Assembly (NCBI RefSeq): GCF_014235785.1
Contig: NZ_CP060137.1
Coordinates: 1,488,001 to 1,552,000 of the forward strand
Source: Bacillus sp. PAMC26568
Lineage (GTDB): Bacteria > Bacillota > Bacilli > Bacillales > Bacillaceae
DNA: 64,000 nucleotides
Direction: 5' to 3'
In this document: positions 33,842-43,551 of the stretch, in pieces
Numbering within the stretch: the stretch's first letter is position 1
Layout of the letters: every line of letters begins with the position of its first letter
Program-made: the position numbers and the translations under genes
Notes under the pieces: model-generated
Database searches by the model: none
Told to the model about the DNA's origin: nothing
What the model saw: only the letters and a program-made list of their open reading frames with translations

Positions 33842-35146
33842 ATGAGAATCGTTGACTTGATTGAAAAAAAGCGTGACGGCAAAGAACTGACGAAAGAAGA
33901 AATCAGCTTTATCATTAAAGGCTATACAAATGGAGATATCCCGGATTATCAAATGAGTGCATTAACAATGGCGATCTATTTCAAAGGAATGACGAAACAG
34001 GAGCGCGCTCAATTGACAATGGAAATGGTCCATTCAGGCGATACGATTGATTTAAGCAAAATAGAAGGCATTAAAGTAGATAAACACAGCACTGGCGGTG
34101 TTGGCGATACAACAACGCTTGTTCTTGGACCGCTCGTTGCAGCTGTCGGTGTTCCAGTTGCGAAAATGTCTGGCCGCGGCCTTGGCCATACTGGCGGAAC
34201 AATTGATAAGCTTGAAGCTGTACCAGGCTTCCACGTTGAAATCGAAAATGAAGAGTTCATTAAATTAGTGAACCAAAACAAAATTGCTGTTATCGGCCAA
34301 AGCGGAAACCTGACTCCAGCTGACAAAAAGCTTTATGCTTTGCGTGATGTAACCGCAACAGTTGACAGCATTCCATTGATTGCAAGCTCAATCATGAGCA
34401 AAAAAATTGCAGCAGGTGCTGATGCCATTGTTCTTGATGTGAAAACAGGCGCAGGCGCATTTATGAAAGATCTTGATGATGCTAGAGAGCTTGCACAGGC
34501 GATGGTTGAAATCGGAAATGCAGTCGGCAGAAAAACAATGGCAGTAATATCAGACATGAGCCAGCCTCTTGGCTATGCAATCGGTAATGCTTTAGAGATT
34601 AAAGAAGCGATTGATACATTAAAAGGCGAAGGACCTGAAGATCTTCATGAGCTTTGCTTAACGCTTGGAAGCTACATGGTATTCTTGGCTGAAAAAGCAT
34701 CTTCACTTGAGGAAGCAAGAGCAATGCTTGAGGAAGTTATCCAAAACGGAAAAGCGCTTGAAACGCTGAAAATCTTCTTAGAAGCTCAAGGCGGAGACGG
34801 TTCTGTAGTTGATGACCCAAGTAAAATGCCGCAGGCAAGCTACAAAGTAGAACTTGAAGCAAAAGAAGACGGCTACGTTTCTGAAATTGTGGCAGATTCC
34901 GTTGGAGTTGCTGCAATGTGGCTTGGTGCAGGGCGGGCTACGAAAGAGTCTGAAATTGATCTTGCTGTTGGCCTGATGCTGAATAAAAAAATTGGCGATG
35001 CTGTTAAAAAAGGCGATTCACTAGTTACTATTTACAGCAACAAGGAAGACGTCGAACAAGTGAAAACAAAGTTATATGAGAGCATTAAAGTGTCCGGAAA
35101 TTCAGTGGAAGCTCCACCGCTTGTTCACGACACAATTAAGGAATAA
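33842..35146 (+). CDS. pdp: Pyrimidine-nucleoside phosphorylase
   Basis: Splits uridine and thymidine with phosphate to yield the base and (deoxy)ribose 1-phosphate. The 434 residues carry [13 protein letters not shown] (phosphate site), [18 protein letters not shown] and [20 protein letters not shown], all signatures of the thymidine/pyrimidine-nucleoside phosphorylase family. It starts 17 bases after punA with a GGGTGGG site and ends the operon at a strong terminator. Confidence 0.96.
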   Translation: MRIVDLIEKKRDGKELTKEEISFIIKGYTNGDIPDYQMSALTMAIYFKGMTKQERAQLTMEMVHSGDTIDLSKIEGIKVDKHSTGGVGDTTTLVLGPLVAAVGVPVAKMSGRGLGHTGGTIDKLEAVPGFHVEIENEEFIKLVNQNKIAVIGQSGNLTPADKKLYALRDVTATVDSIPLIASSIMSKKIAAGADAIVLDVKTGAGAFMKDLDDARELAQAMVEIGNAVGRKTMAVISDMSQPLGYAIGNALEIKEAIDTLKGEGPEDLHELCLTLGSYMVFLAEKASSLEEARAMLEEVIQNGKALETLKIFLEAQGGDGSVVDDPSKMPQASYKVELEAKEDGYVSEIVADSVGVAAMWLGAGRATKESEIDLAVGLMLNKKIGDAVKKGDSLVTIYSNKEDVEQVKTKLYESIKVSGNSVEAPPLVHDTIKE

Positions 35147-35153
35147 AACACGC

Positions 35154-35184
35154 AAAAAGCCGAGATGAAAATCTCGGCTTTTTC
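35154..35184 (+). terminator. Terminator of drm-punA-pdp
   Basis: AAAAAGCCGAGAT and ATCTCGGCTTTTT form a perfect stem with a 5-base loop. Confidence 0.88.
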
Positions 35185-35208
35185 TATGCAAAATTTTATT
35201 GTTCATTA

Positions 35209-35237
35209 GTATATTTTTTCATCAATTGGAAAAAATG
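35209..35237 (+). promoter_or_regulatory. Sigma-F-like promoter of dacF
   Basis: GTATA (35209-35213), 14 bases, then GGAAAAAATG (35228-35237), fitting the forespore consensus GywTA / GGnnAnAnTn as I remember it. It lies 28 bases before dacF, which is a sigma-F gene in B. subtilis. Confidence 0.6.
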
Positions 35238-35264
35238 GGATGTATATGAATGGAGGGTTTGGAG

Positions 35265-36425
35265 ATGAAACGTCTACTATCAACCGTAACGCTATGCACC
35301 ATGATATTAACCATTGCAACACCGGTTTTTGCAAAAGAAGGTTCAGCTCAGCTTGCAGACAAAGCGAAATCTGCAGTCCTGATTGAGCGTGATACCGGAA
35401 ATATTCTATATGATAAAAATAGTGATGAACAGCTTCCTCCAGCAAGTATGACAAAAATTATGACGATGCTGTTAATAATGGAAGAAATCGATAAGGGCCA
35501 GCTGAAAATGGATGAAAAAGTCCGTACGAGCGAATATGCTGCCTCAATGGGAGGCTCGCAAATTTTCCTGGAGCCAGGAGAAGAAATGACCGTTCATGAA
35601 ATGCTGAAAGGAATTGCAATCGCCTCTGGCAATGATGCATCTGTTGCCATGGCCGAGAGAATTGCAGGTTCAGAAGAAGCTTTTGTAGATAAAATGAACG
35701 ATCGGGCAAAAGAACTTGGTCTCAAACATACCTCTTTCCAAAACCCGACAGGTCTTCCTGAAAAGGATCATTACAGCACTGCACATGATATGGCTGTGAT
35801 GGCTAAAGAACTTTTGAAGTTTGATGAGATTACGAAATATACAGGTCAATATGAGGATTACCTGCGTGAAGATACTGATAAAAAATTCTGGCTCGTAAAC
35901 ACTAATCGCTTAGTCAGATTTTATAAAGGTGTCGATGGTGTCAAAACAGGATTTACGAATGAAGCAAAGTATTGCTTAACAGCAACCGCTAAAAAAGGAA
36001 ACATGCGTGTTATAGCAGTGATAATGGGTGCCCCGTCACCAAAGGACCGAAATGCACAAGTTACGAAAATGCTTGATTATGCTTTCAGCCAGTACGAGAC
36101 ACATCCACTTTTTAAAAGAAATGAAGTTGTAGCAAAAATGAAAATAAGCAAAGGAAACAGCAAGAATCTGAATCTAGTTACATCTGAGCCGATTTCTGTT
36201 TTAACGAAAAAAGGCGGCAGTGTAAAGGATGTCACTCAGGAAGTTGTCATGAAGCAAAACTTGAAAGCACCGCTGAAAAAAGGCGATGAGCTCGGTAAGC
36301 TTATCCTTAAAAAAGATGACAAAGTTGTCGTCGAGAGCCCCCTTGTAGCTGAAGGGGATATTGCCCAAGCAAGCTGGTGGACTTTGTATAAACGAGTATT
36401 GTCAGATTTTACCAAATCAGGATGA
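35265..36425 (+). CDS. dacF: D-alanyl-D-alanine carboxypeptidase DacF
   Basis: A secreted penicillin-binding protein that trims the terminal D-Ala of peptidoglycan stem peptides and helps set cross-linking in spore cortex. The 386-residue protein has a signal peptide (about residues 1-24, ending VFAKE), the nucleophile in SMTK (61-64), SGND for the second motif and KTG for the third, then a C-terminal PBP5-type domain. ATG at 35265 follows TTTGGAG. It directly precedes the spoIIA operon as in B. subtilis. Confidence 0.94.
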   Translation: MKRLLSTVTLCTMILTIATPVFAKEGSAQLADKAKSAVLIERDTGNILYDKNSDEQLPPASMTKIMTMLLIMEEIDKGQLKMDEKVRTSEYAASMGGSQIFLEPGEEMTVHEMLKGIAIASGNDASVAMAERIAGSEEAFVDKMNDRAKELGLKHTSFQNPTGLPEKDHYSTAHDMAVMAKELLKFDEITKYTGQYEDYLREDTDKKFWLVNTNRLVRFYKGVDGVKTGFTNEAKYCLTATAKKGNMRVIAVIMGAPSPKDRNAQVTKMLDYAFSQYETHPLFKRNEVVAKMKISKGNSKNLNLVTSEPISVLTKKGGSVKDVTQEVVMKQNLKAPLKKGDELGKLILKKDDKVVVESPLVAEGDIAQASWWTLYKRVLSDFTKSG

Positions 36426-36506
36426 ACACCAAATAAGTTCCTGACAGTATAGAAACTTCCCGAAGTCTAGCTGATGTTGCCGAATTCGCACTAGTTTTGT
36501 CACAGG

Positions 36507-36534
36507 GCAGGAAAAGCATATCAAAACCTCGAAT
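36507..36534 (+). promoter_or_regulatory. Sigma-H-like promoter of the spoIIA operon
   Basis: GCAGGAAAA (36507-36515) matches RnAGGAwww, and CTCGAAT (36528-36534), 12 bases on, matches nnnGAAT. It lies 33 bases before spoIIAA, which is sigma-H driven in B. subtilis. No 0A box was sought exhaustively. Confidence 0.6.
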
Positions 36535-36567
36535 CAGACATTATCCAGAATAGAAGGAGGAGTATGG

Positions 36568-36921
36568 ATGAGTCTAGCAATTGAGCTTGATGTGAAGCAA
36601 TCTGTCCTGTGTATACGGCTGATCGGAGAATTGGATCATCACACGGCGGAGGAATTGCGTCAGAAAGTGACAGAAACACTTGCATCAAAAGACATTCAGC
36701 ATATCGTTTTAAACTTAGAGCAATTGTCATTTATGGACAGCTCAGGTTTAGGCGTGATTCTTGGAAGATATAAGCAGGTAAAGCAATTCGGCGGAGAAAT
36801 GGTCGTTTGTGCAATTTCACCTGCAGTGAAAAGACTATTTGATATGTCAGGTCTGTTTAAAATTATTCGTCTAGAAACATCAGAGGAAAAGGCGCTTATG
36901 ACTTTGGGGGTGGCATCATGA
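36568..36921 (+). CDS. spoIIAA: Anti-sigma F factor antagonist
   Basis: STAS-domain protein that, when unphosphorylated, displaces sigma-F from SpoIIAB and so starts forespore transcription. The 117 residues include [14 protein letters not shown] with Ser58, the residue phosphorylated by SpoIIAB and dephosphorylated by SpoIIE in B. subtilis. GAAGGAGGAG precedes the ATG. Its stop overlaps the start of spoIIAB by 4 bases, favouring coupled translation. Confidence 0.97.
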   Translation: MSLAIELDVKQSVLCIRLIGELDHHTAEELRQKVTETLASKDIQHIVLNLEQLSFMDSSGLGVILGRYKQVKQFGGEMVVCAISPAVKRLFDMSGLFKIIRLETSEEKALMTLGVAS

Positions 36922-37358
36922 AAAATGAGATGAACCTTCAATTTTCAGCGCTGAGCCAGAATGAATCGTTTGCGCGTGTTACCGTTGCTTCATTTATTGC
37001 ACAGCTTGATCCAACACTAGATGAATTAACAGAAATAAAAACGGTTGTCTCAGAAGCAGTTACCAATGCAATTATTCATGGCTATGACAATGATCCAAGC
37101 GGAATCGTCTATATTTCCGTAACGCTGGATGACAATGTTGTGAAGCTTTCAATCAGGGATGAGGGTATTGGGATACTTGATGTAGAAGAAGCGAGACAGC
37201 CATTGTATACGACGAAGCCGGAACTTGAACGATCAGGAATGGGTTTTACAATTATGGAGAATTTCATGGATGAAGTTCAGATTGAATCATCAAAATCAGA
37301 AGGTACAGCGGTAAAGCTTACTAAACACTTAGCGAAAAGCAAAGCTTTAGTAAATTAA
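36918..37358 (+). CDS. spoIIAB: Anti-sigma F factor / SpoIIAA kinase
   Basis: A GHKL-type serine kinase that binds and holds sigma-F in the predivisional cell and mother cell. The 146 residues have the N box [11 protein letters not shown], the G1 box IRDEGIGI, and G2-like SGMGFTIM with the ATP lid between. It overlaps spoIIAA and is followed by sigF after 11 bases, the normal spoIIA operon order. Confidence 0.97.
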   Translation: MKNEMNLQFSALSQNESFARVTVASFIAQLDPTLDELTEIKTVVSEAVTNAIIHGYDNDPSGIVYISVTLDDNVVKLSIRDEGIGILDVEEARQPLYTTKPELERSGMGFTIMENFMDEVQIESSKSEGTAVKLTKHLAKSKALVN

Positions 37359-37369
37359 GGAGACTTGCT

Positions 37370-38128
37370 ATGGATGTGGAGGTCAAGAACGATATCTCAA
37401 AAACACAATTAAAGGACCATGAAGTAAAAGAACTGATTAAGCGCAGTCAGCAAGGCGACCAAACAGCACGAGACATTATAGTTGAGAAGAACATGCGTCT
37501 TGTTTGGTCTGTTGTTCAGAGATTTTTAAATCGGGGCTATGAAGCGGATGATCTTTTTCAAATTGGCTGCATCGGGCTTTTGAAATCGGTGGATAAATTT
37601 GATTTGTCCTATGATGTTAAATTTTCAACCTACGCTGTACCGATGATTATTGGTGAAATTCAACGCTTTATCCGAGATGACGGAACTGTAAAAGTGAGCC
37701 GTTCTCTCAAGGAGTTAGGCAATAAAATCAGAAGAGCAAAAGATGATTTATCGAAATCATTAGGCAAGGTGCCAACTGTCTCGGAAATTGCAGCCTACTT
37801 AGAAATTACACCAGAAGAAGTCGTTCTTGCACAAGAAGCCGTACGCGCACCTTCCTCCATCCATGAAACCGTCTATGAAAATGACGGAGACCCTATCACG
37901 CTCCTTGATCAAATTGCAGATTCAGGAGAGAATAAATGGTTCGATAAAATTGTGCTTAAGGATGCAATTAAAGAACTCGATGAACGGGAAAAATTAATTG
38001 TCTATTTAAGATACTACAAGGATCAAACCCAATCTGAAGTAGCCGAAAGACTAGGCATCTCTCAAGTTCAAGTATCACGGCTTGAGAAAAAAATTCTTCA
38101 GCAAATGAAAGATCGTATGGATCAATAA
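37370..38128 (+). CDS. sigF: RNA polymerase sigma-F factor
   Basis: The first forespore-specific sigma factor. The 252-residue sigma-70-family protein has region 2 (RNYEADDLFQIGCIGLLK-like, with FSTYAVPMIIGEIQRFIRDD), region 3 and region 4 with the HTH SEVAERLGISQVQVSRLEKK. It is the last gene of spoIIAA-AB-sigF. Expected targets in this window include dacF through the promoter at 35209. A terminator follows. Confidence 0.97.
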   Translation: MDVEVKNDISKTQLKDHEVKELIKRSQQGDQTARDIIVEKNMRLVWSVVQRFLNRGYEADDLFQIGCIGLLKSVDKFDLSYDVKFSTYAVPMIIGEIQRFIRDDGTVKVSRSLKELGNKIRRAKDDLSKSLGKVPTVSEIAAYLEITPEEVVLAQEAVRAPSSIHETVYENDGDPITLLDQIADSGENKWFDKIVLKDAIKELDEREKLIVYLRYYKDQTQSEVAERLGISQVQVSRLEKKILQQMKDRMDQ

Positions 38129-38131
38129 TTG

Positions 38132-38166
38132 GAAAAGACATATCCGACTGGGGTATGTCTTTTTTG
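38132..38166 (+). terminator. Terminator of spoIIA-sigF
   Basis: AAAAGACATA and TATGTCTTTTTT pair around a 12-base loop, five bases past the sigF stop. The rest of the gap up to the spoVA promoter shows nothing else. Confidence 0.8.
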
Positions 38167-38408
38167 TTTGGTCATCTAAAAATTGCTAAGCGGGCATACT
38201 TTTCTGCGAAAAACTAAAAAGCCGATGAATTCGAATTTTCCGTGAAACTAGAGAGAGGCGGATTAGAAGCCTGTTTGTAGCGAGTAAGATACTCAAATCC
38301 GCTGATAAAAGACAAATCCAGAAAGTAAGCAATGTTCCACCGTATGAGCAAACGCATAATCAATGTCGGGAATATAGTTTTGGTAATTAATGGTCCATGA
38401 ATGCATTC

Positions 38409-38439
38409 TGCATGATATAAATTCTTCCAATGCATACTA
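38409..38439 (+). promoter_or_regulatory. Sigma-G-like promoter of spoVA
   Basis: TGCATG (38409-38414) and a perfect CATACTA (38433-38439) are 18 bases apart, 35 bases before spoVAA. This fits the late-forespore consensus TGnATr / CATAcTA and the known sigma-G control of spoVA. Confidence 0.75.
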
Positions 38440-38473
38440 CATATACAATCCTATTTTCAGGAAGTGAAATGTG

Positions 38474-39097
38474 ATGGAAAAAACGGTGTACATTAGACTT
38501 CGTCATCGCGTTCAGGTCCATCCGAACGATTGTATAACCATCTCGAAAATTGCACAGGTCGTTGCAGCTCGCCCATTGCGCGACTATATTGGAGAACTGC
38601 AGGTTTACAAGGTTCAGCCTAGTGATAAAAACATTGTCGTAATTGATGTCATGCGAGTACTTTCAGAAGTACATAAAACAGATCCGGAAATAGATGTGCA
38701 GTCGGTTGGACCAGCACAGACCATTGTTGAGATTGTATATGACAAAAAGACCTATTCGCCTGCTTTGTTTGCACTCGTATGGCTGCTGCTTTTTGTAGGA
38801 GCGGCACTTGCCATCATGAACTTTCATGAGGATGTCAGTATGCAGCTTGTTCATAAACGCCTTTATACAATCATAACGGGCCGCACATCCGAACATCCGC
38901 TGCTGCTTCAGATTCCTTATTCCATAGGATTAGGATTAGGCATGATTCTGTTCTTTAATCATCTTTTCAAAAAGAGAATTAATGAGGAGCCGAGTCCTTT
39001 AGAAGTAGAAATGTTCAATTATCAGCTTGATATGGACATGTATGTAGCGATGAAAGAAAACAAAGAGAGCATGAAGAAAATTGATGACGACGATTAA
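38474..39097 (+). CDS. spoVAA: Stage V sporulation protein AA
   Basis: First protein of the SpoVA channel complex, which moves Ca-dipicolinate into the spore during sporulation and out during germination. The 207 residues consist of a soluble N-terminal half ([19 protein letters not shown], about 1-95) and two hydrophobic helices (about 98-117 and 140-160). ATG at 38474 follows GAAGTGA; a GTG directly before it is an alternative. The end overlaps spoVAB by 14 bases. Confidence 0.93.
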   Translation: MEKTVYIRLRHRVQVHPNDCITISKIAQVVAARPLRDYIGELQVYKVQPSDKNIVVIDVMRVLSEVHKTDPEIDVQSVGPAQTIVEIVYDKKTYSPALFALVWLLLFVGAALAIMNFHEDVSMQLVHKRLYTIITGRTSEHPLLLQIPYSIGLGLGMILFFNHLFKKRINEEPSPLEVEMFNYQLDMDMYVAMKENKESMKKIDDDD

Positions 39098-39509
39098 TAT
39101 TTTGATCGCGATTTTCATTGGGCTCGCAGGTGGTTTGGCTGTCGGCTCTGGATTTGTAGCATTTTTAACTGTGCTTGGGATCATTCCGAGGCTTACACAG
39201 CTAACAAAAACTGTTGCTCTCATCCAAGCATATGAGTGGGCGATTGTGGCAGGCGCAATAACTGGAGGGTGGGTAAGCCTAAGAGATACTAAGCTTTATT
39301 TATCAGACCTTTTTCTCGTTCCAATCGGTTTAATAAATGGCATTTTCATTGGAATGCTCGCTGCAGCTCTCACAGAAGTATTAAATGTTTTTCCAATCTT
39401 GGCAAAACGAATAGGCATTGCTGATAAGATCGTGATTCTTCTTATGGCAATTGTCTTTGGCAAGATAGCTGGCTCATTATTTCATTGGCTCTATTTTGTA
39501 TATCAATAA
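39084..39509 (+). CDS. spoVAB: Stage V sporulation protein AB
   Basis: A 141-residue polytopic membrane protein with four hydrophobic helices (starting [24 protein letters not shown]), a component of the spore inner-membrane SpoVA complex. The start lies inside the end of spoVAA. ATG at 39084 is chosen over the TTG one codon earlier. Gene order AA-AB-AC-AD-AE-AF is that of B. subtilis. Confidence 0.93.
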   Translation: MTTINILIAIFIGLAGGLAVGSGFVAFLTVLGIIPRLTQLTKTVALIQAYEWAIVAGAITGGWVSLRDTKLYLSDLFLVPIGLINGIFIGMLAAALTEVLNVFPILAKRIGIADKIVILLMAIVFGKIAGSLFHWLYFVYQ

Positions 39510-39523
39510 AGGTGGGGTAAAAA

Positions 39524-39979
39524 GTGGAAACTTCAAATTTAAAAGATGATTACAAAAACAAAATTAAAACATATCAGCCAAAACCGCCGTACCTTTTAAA
39601 TTGCATAAAGGCTTTCGTTGTAGGGGGCCTTATTTGCATATTAGGGCAGGGAATTCAAAATATGTACATGCACTTTTTTGACTTTACTGAAAAAACAGCC
39701 GGCAATCCGACAGTAGCCACATTAATTCTCATATCAGCGCTCCTCACAGGATTTGGAGTCTATGATCGGATTGGTCAATTTGCAGGTGCAGGATCTGCTG
39801 TTCCCGTAACTGGTTTTGCCAATTCGATGACAAGTGCAGCGCTTGAACATCGAAGTGAAGGTCTTGTTCTAGGAGTGGCGACAAACATGTTTAAGCTGGC
39901 AGGCTCTGTTATTGTGTTCGGGGTTGTTGCTGCCTATGTGGTTGGTATCATTCGATATGTATATGGTCTGGCATTTTAA
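39524..39979 (+). CDS. spoVAC: Stage V sporulation protein AC
   Basis: A 151-residue membrane protein; in B. subtilis SpoVAC behaves as a mechanosensitive channel for dipicolinic acid. A short hydrophilic N-terminus (METSNLKDDYKNKIKTYQ) is followed by four hydrophobic helices and the GAGSAVPVTGFANSM loop that it shares with SpoVAE. GTG at 39524 follows AGGTGGGG. It lies 14 bases after spoVAB. Confidence 0.95.
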   Translation: METSNLKDDYKNKIKTYQPKPPYLLNCIKAFVVGGLICILGQGIQNMYMHFFDFTEKTAGNPTVATLILISALLTGFGVYDRIGQFAGAGSAVPVTGFANSMTSAALEHRSEGLVLGVATNMFKLAGSVIVFGVVAAYVVGIIRYVYGLAF

Positions 39980-39997
39980 AAAGGAGGTGACAGTCAG

Positions 39998-41020
39998 ATG
40001 AGATTGATGGGAAAACAAACGTGGCAATTTGAAAATCGATTATTTGTTCAGTCCAGCGGTACAGCTGCAGGTCCAAAAGAAGCAGACGGGCCATTTGGGA
40101 AATTGTATGACAAAACATACGATGATCTGCATTGCGGGGAAGATAATTGGGAGCTGGCAGAGCGGCGGTTAATGGAAGATGCGATCGAGCATGCTTTGAA
40201 AAAAGGAAATTATACAAAAGAGGATATTGATTTTTTCCTTGCAGGAGATCTTTTAAATCAAAATGTAACGGCAAATTATGCAGCCAGACAAAATAAAATT
40301 CCCTTTCTTTGTATGTTTGGCGCCTGTTCAACTTCGATGGAAACTCTTTCAGTAGGATCCGCGCTGGTAGACGGTGGATTTGCGAATCGGGTAATGGCTG
40401 CAACGAGCAGTCATAATGCAACCGCTGAAAGACAATTTCGTTATCCTACAGAATATGGCGGCCAAAAACCGGATACGGCTCAATCAACGATCTCAGGTGC
40501 AGGTGCCGTTATCGTGAGCCGTGATGAAAGTGACATAATGATTACTTCAGCTACAATTGGTAAAGTTGCCGATCTCGGAATAACAGATCCATTCGATATG
40601 GGTTCTGCCATGGCGCCAGCAGCAGCTGATACAATCGCCCAGCATTTCAAAGATTTGAACTCAAAGCCTGAAGACTATGATTTAATCCTGACAGGTGACT
40701 TGGCATCAGTCGGAAGTCCGATTTTAAAGGACTTGCTCAAAGAGGATGGCTATGATGTTTATGCAAATCATAACGATTGCGGCCTGATGATTTATCGTCC
40801 TGATCAAAATGTTTTTGCTGGCGGAAGCGGATGCGGATGTTCCGCAGTTGTGACCTACAGCCATATTTTTAATGAATTGAAAAGCGGAAACCTGCAGCGT
40901 GTTATGGTTGTGGCAACGGGTGCTTTGCTTAGTCCGACAATGATTCAGCAAAAGGAATCAATACCTACGATTGCTCATGCTGTTGTATTTGAACGTGTAA
41001 ACAGGGGTGGGAACGGATAA
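39998..41020 (+). CDS. spoVAD: Stage V sporulation protein AD
   Basis: A 340-residue soluble, peripheral membrane protein with a thiolase/KAS-III-like fold that binds dipicolinic acid in B. subtilis. [12 protein letters not shown] holds the Cys at the position of the thiolase nucleophile, and [13 protein letters not shown] is typical of SpoVAD. AAAGGAGGTGA precedes the ATG. Its stop overlaps the start of spoVAE by one base. Confidence 0.96.
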   Translation: MRLMGKQTWQFENRLFVQSSGTAAGPKEADGPFGKLYDKTYDDLHCGEDNWELAERRLMEDAIEHALKKGNYTKEDIDFFLAGDLLNQNVTANYAARQNKIPFLCMFGACSTSMETLSVGSALVDGGFANRVMAATSSHNATAERQFRYPTEYGGQKPDTAQSTISGAGAVIVSRDESDIMITSATIGKVADLGITDPFDMGSAMAPAAADTIAQHFKDLNSKPEDYDLILTGDLASVGSPILKDLLKEDGYDVYANHNDCGLMIYRPDQNVFAGGSGCGCSAVVTYSHIFNELKSGNLQRVMVVATGALLSPTMIQQKESIPTIAHAVVFERVNRGGNG

Positions 41021-41370
41021 TGGAATATCTTATTGCGTTTGTAGTAGGCGGAGCCATTTGTGTCATTGGTCAATTGCTGATGGATGTAGCTAAGTTAACA
41101 CCTGCCCATGTTATGAGTTCATTTGTTGTAATCGGTGCGATTCTTGACGGTTTCGGCATTTATGATAATTTTATTAAATTTGCAGGAGCAGGGGCTACCG
41201 TTCCCATTACAAGTTTTGGTCATTCACTGCTTCATGGTGCGATGCACCAGGCAGAAGAACACGGAATTATTGGAATTGGAATCGGAATTTTTGAATTAAC
41301 CTCTGCTGGTATATCATCAGCTATCGTCTTTGCTTTCTTTGTAGCAGTTATTTTCAAACCGAAAGGATAA
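41020..41370 (+). CDS. spoVAEb: Stage V sporulation protein AEb
   Basis: A 116-residue membrane protein with four hydrophobic helices and the [15 protein letters not shown] loop that mirrors SpoVAC, indicating common origin. It is part of the inner-membrane dipicolinate channel complex. The ATG overlaps the spoVAD stop (TAATG). The next gene starts 9 bases later. Confidence 0.93.
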   Translation: MEYLIAFVVGGAICVIGQLLMDVAKLTPAHVMSSFVVIGAILDGFGIYDNFIKFAGAGATVPITSFGHSLLHGAMHQAEEHGIIGIGIGIFELTSAGISSAIVFAFFVAVIFKPKG

Positions 41371-41379
41371 GATCATCCT

Positions 41380-41985
41380 ATGACAGAAACACGAAGGGTC
41401 ATTTTAGTAACAGATGGGGATGTTTATGCAGCCAAAACAATTGCATATGCTGCAAAACAAATTGGCGGACGGTGTATTTCGCAATCTAAAGGAAATCCGA
41501 CGTTATTATCAGGCCCTGAGATTGTAAAATTGATCTTGAAAACTCCTTATGATCCTGTTTTTGTCATGTTTGATGATTGCGGCTTATTAGAAGAGGGACC
41601 AGGTGAAAGGGCGCTTCTGTATGTGGCCGAACATCCGCAAATCGATGTTATGGGTGTTATTGCTGTGGCTGCAAAGACTCACGGATCAGAATGGACAAAT
41701 ATTGACGTGTCCATTGATAGGGACGGACTGATATCTGAATACGGTGTAGACAAGAGCGGCATTCGTGAATATGAAGTCGGGAAAATGACTGGAGATACGG
41801 TTTATTGTCTCGATAAACTGGATGTTCCGATTATTGTCGGTATTGGCGACATTGGCAAAATGGCCCGAAAAGACAGTCTGGATCATGGGTCTCCGATTAC
41901 GATGAAAGCAGTAGAACTGATTCTTGAAAGGAGCGGCATGGCGGATGAGCGAAAACGTGAAACAAAAGACATCAATCTCTCCTAA
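41380..41985 (+). CDS. spoVAEa: Stage V sporulation protein AEa
   Basis: A 201-residue soluble protein ([20 protein letters not shown]...) with a Rossmann-like alternating pattern, [18 protein letters not shown] and [14 protein letters not shown], matching SpoVAEa. Its role in spores is not settled. The ribosome site is weak (AAAGGAT at a distance), so translation may depend on coupling to spoVAEb. Its end overlaps spoVAF. Confidence 0.92.
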   Translation: MTETRRVILVTDGDVYAAKTIAYAAKQIGGRCISQSKGNPTLLSGPEIVKLILKTPYDPVFVMFDDCGLLEEGPGERALLYVAEHPQIDVMGVIAVAAKTHGSEWTNIDVSIDRDGLISEYGVDKSGIREYEVGKMTGDTVYCLDKLDVPIIVGIGDIGKMARKDSLDHGSPITMKAVELILERSGMADERKRETKDINLS

Positions 41986-43420
41986 GCTCGCAGTGAATGA
42001 AAATTACTTTAAAGACCACGTAGGACTGAACCAAAGTTTTGATTTAGGGGTCCGTAAAATTACAGTAATGAACATTGCGGTTAACCTGTATTATGTGAAT
42101 GGGCTTTGTGATACCGCCTATATCATTCAGCTATTAAAAGAACTAATTGAGATTAATGATTATGAACATGAACAGATGAAGGTAAATGATATTATCGAAA
42201 ACCGCCTAGTAAATCAGCAGGTTCAAAGAATCAAAACAATTGATGAAGCTGTCGATCAGGTTCTGTCAGGACTTGTTGTTTTCATGATTGAAGGGTGCAA
42301 TTACGGGCTTGTTGTTGATGTAAGGAGCTATCCAGGAAGAAATCCTGAAGAACCTGATACTGAAAAAGTAGTCCGCGGATCCAGGGATGGGTTTGTAGAG
42401 AATATTATTGTAAATACAGCACTTATTCGAAGAAGAATTAGAGATGAGCGCTTAAGATACTCGATGATGAAAGTTGGAGAGCGTTCAAAAACAGATATTT
42501 GTCTTTGCTACATAGAAGATGTTGCAGACCCGAATTTAATTGAAGTTGTAAAAAAAGAACTTGAAACAATAAAGATTGATGGATTAACAATGGCTGACAA
42601 AACGGTTGAAGAGTTTTTAGTTAAGCAAGGCTATAATCCGTTTCCGCTTGTCAGGTATACGGAAAGAGCAGACGTTGCTGCCAACCACTTGTTAGAAGGA
42701 CATGTCCTTATCATAGTGGATACTTCACCAAGTGTCATTATTACACCAACAACGTTTTTTCACCATGTGCAGCATGCGGAGGAGTATCGTCAGGCGCCAG
42801 CGGTTGGGACGTTTTTAAGATGGGTTCGATTTTTAGGAATTATTGGATCGATATTCATTGTGCCTCTTTGGTTTTTATATGTTCTGGAACCCTCCCTTCT
42901 GCCAGAGAAAATATCATACATTGGACCAAATGAGCAGAAAAATATCCCGATTTTCGTTCAGATATTCATGGCCGATCTCGGAATAGAATTTTTAAGGATG
43001 GCTGCCATTCATACTCCGACTGCCTTGTCGGTAGCAATGGGGTTAATTGCTGCAGCATTGATCGGTCAAATTGCGATTGATGTAGGGCTCTTTGTACCAG
43101 AAGTTATTTTATATGTAGCGATCGCTGCGATCGGAACGTTTGCTACCCCTAGCTATGAGCTCAGTATAGCAAACAAGATGATGAGGCTTGTTCTGCTGCT
43201 TGCAGTAGCATTATTTCAGGCAGAAGGGCTTGTTATTGGAACAACCATATTATTTTTGTTCCTAACGAGTATCCGCTCGCTTAATACGCCGTACCTTTGG
43301 CCATTCCTGCCGTTTAATGCAAAGGCATTTTGGCAAATTATCATTCGTACGACTGTTCCAGGTGCAAAAATCAGACCGAGTATCGTTCATCCTCAAAATG
43401 TAAGAAAACAGCCAAACTAA
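41945..43420 (+). CDS. spoVAF: Stage V sporulation protein AF (GerA family)
   Basis: A 491-residue protein of the GerA germinant-receptor A-subunit family: a soluble N-terminal domain of about 290 residues (with [18 protein letters not shown]), then about five membrane helices. In Bacillus SpoVAF affects germination without a known germinant. ATG at 41945 follows AAAGGAG by 10 bases inside the end of spoVAEa. It closes the spoVA operon. Confidence 0.94.
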   Translation: MSENVKQKTSISPKLAVNENYFKDHVGLNQSFDLGVRKITVMNIAVNLYYVNGLCDTAYIIQLLKELIEINDYEHEQMKVNDIIENRLVNQQVQRIKTIDEAVDQVLSGLVVFMIEGCNYGLVVDVRSYPGRNPEEPDTEKVVRGSRDGFVENIIVNTALIRRRIRDERLRYSMMKVGERSKTDICLCYIEDVADPNLIEVVKKELETIKIDGLTMADKTVEEFLVKQGYNPFPLVRYTERADVAANHLLEGHVLIIVDTSPSVIITPTTFFHHVQHAEEYRQAPAVGTFLRWVRFLGIIGSIFIVPLWFLYVLEPSLLPEKISYIGPNEQKNIPIFVQIFMADLGIEFLRMAAIHTPTALSVAMGLIAAALIGQIAIDVGLFVPEVILYVAIAAIGTFATPSYELSIANKMMRLVLLLAVALFQAEGLVIGTTILFLFLTSIRSLNTPYLWPFLPFNAKAFWQIIIRTTVPGAKIRPSIVHPQNVRKQPN

Positions 43421-43483
43421 CATTGAAAGTGCGTTGCTTTTATGATATTGTAAGTTTAATTTACCTGAAGGAAAAGAATGAAT

Positions 43484-43521
43484 AGACAGTTGGCAGCCAT
43501 GGGGTAACGACTGTCTTTTTG
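43484..43521 (+). terminator. Terminator of spoVA
   Basis: AGACAGT and ACTGTCT form a 7-bp stem around a loop of about 19 bases, followed by TTTTTG. Modest in strength. Confidence 0.5.
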
Positions 43522-43551
43522 TCTACCCGAGATGAAAGAGGGAATGTTAAA

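Noticed and set aside
38214..38435. Minus-strand 73-residue frame before spoVAA
   Set aside because: No ribosome site; it overlaps the sigma-G promoter of spoVA.
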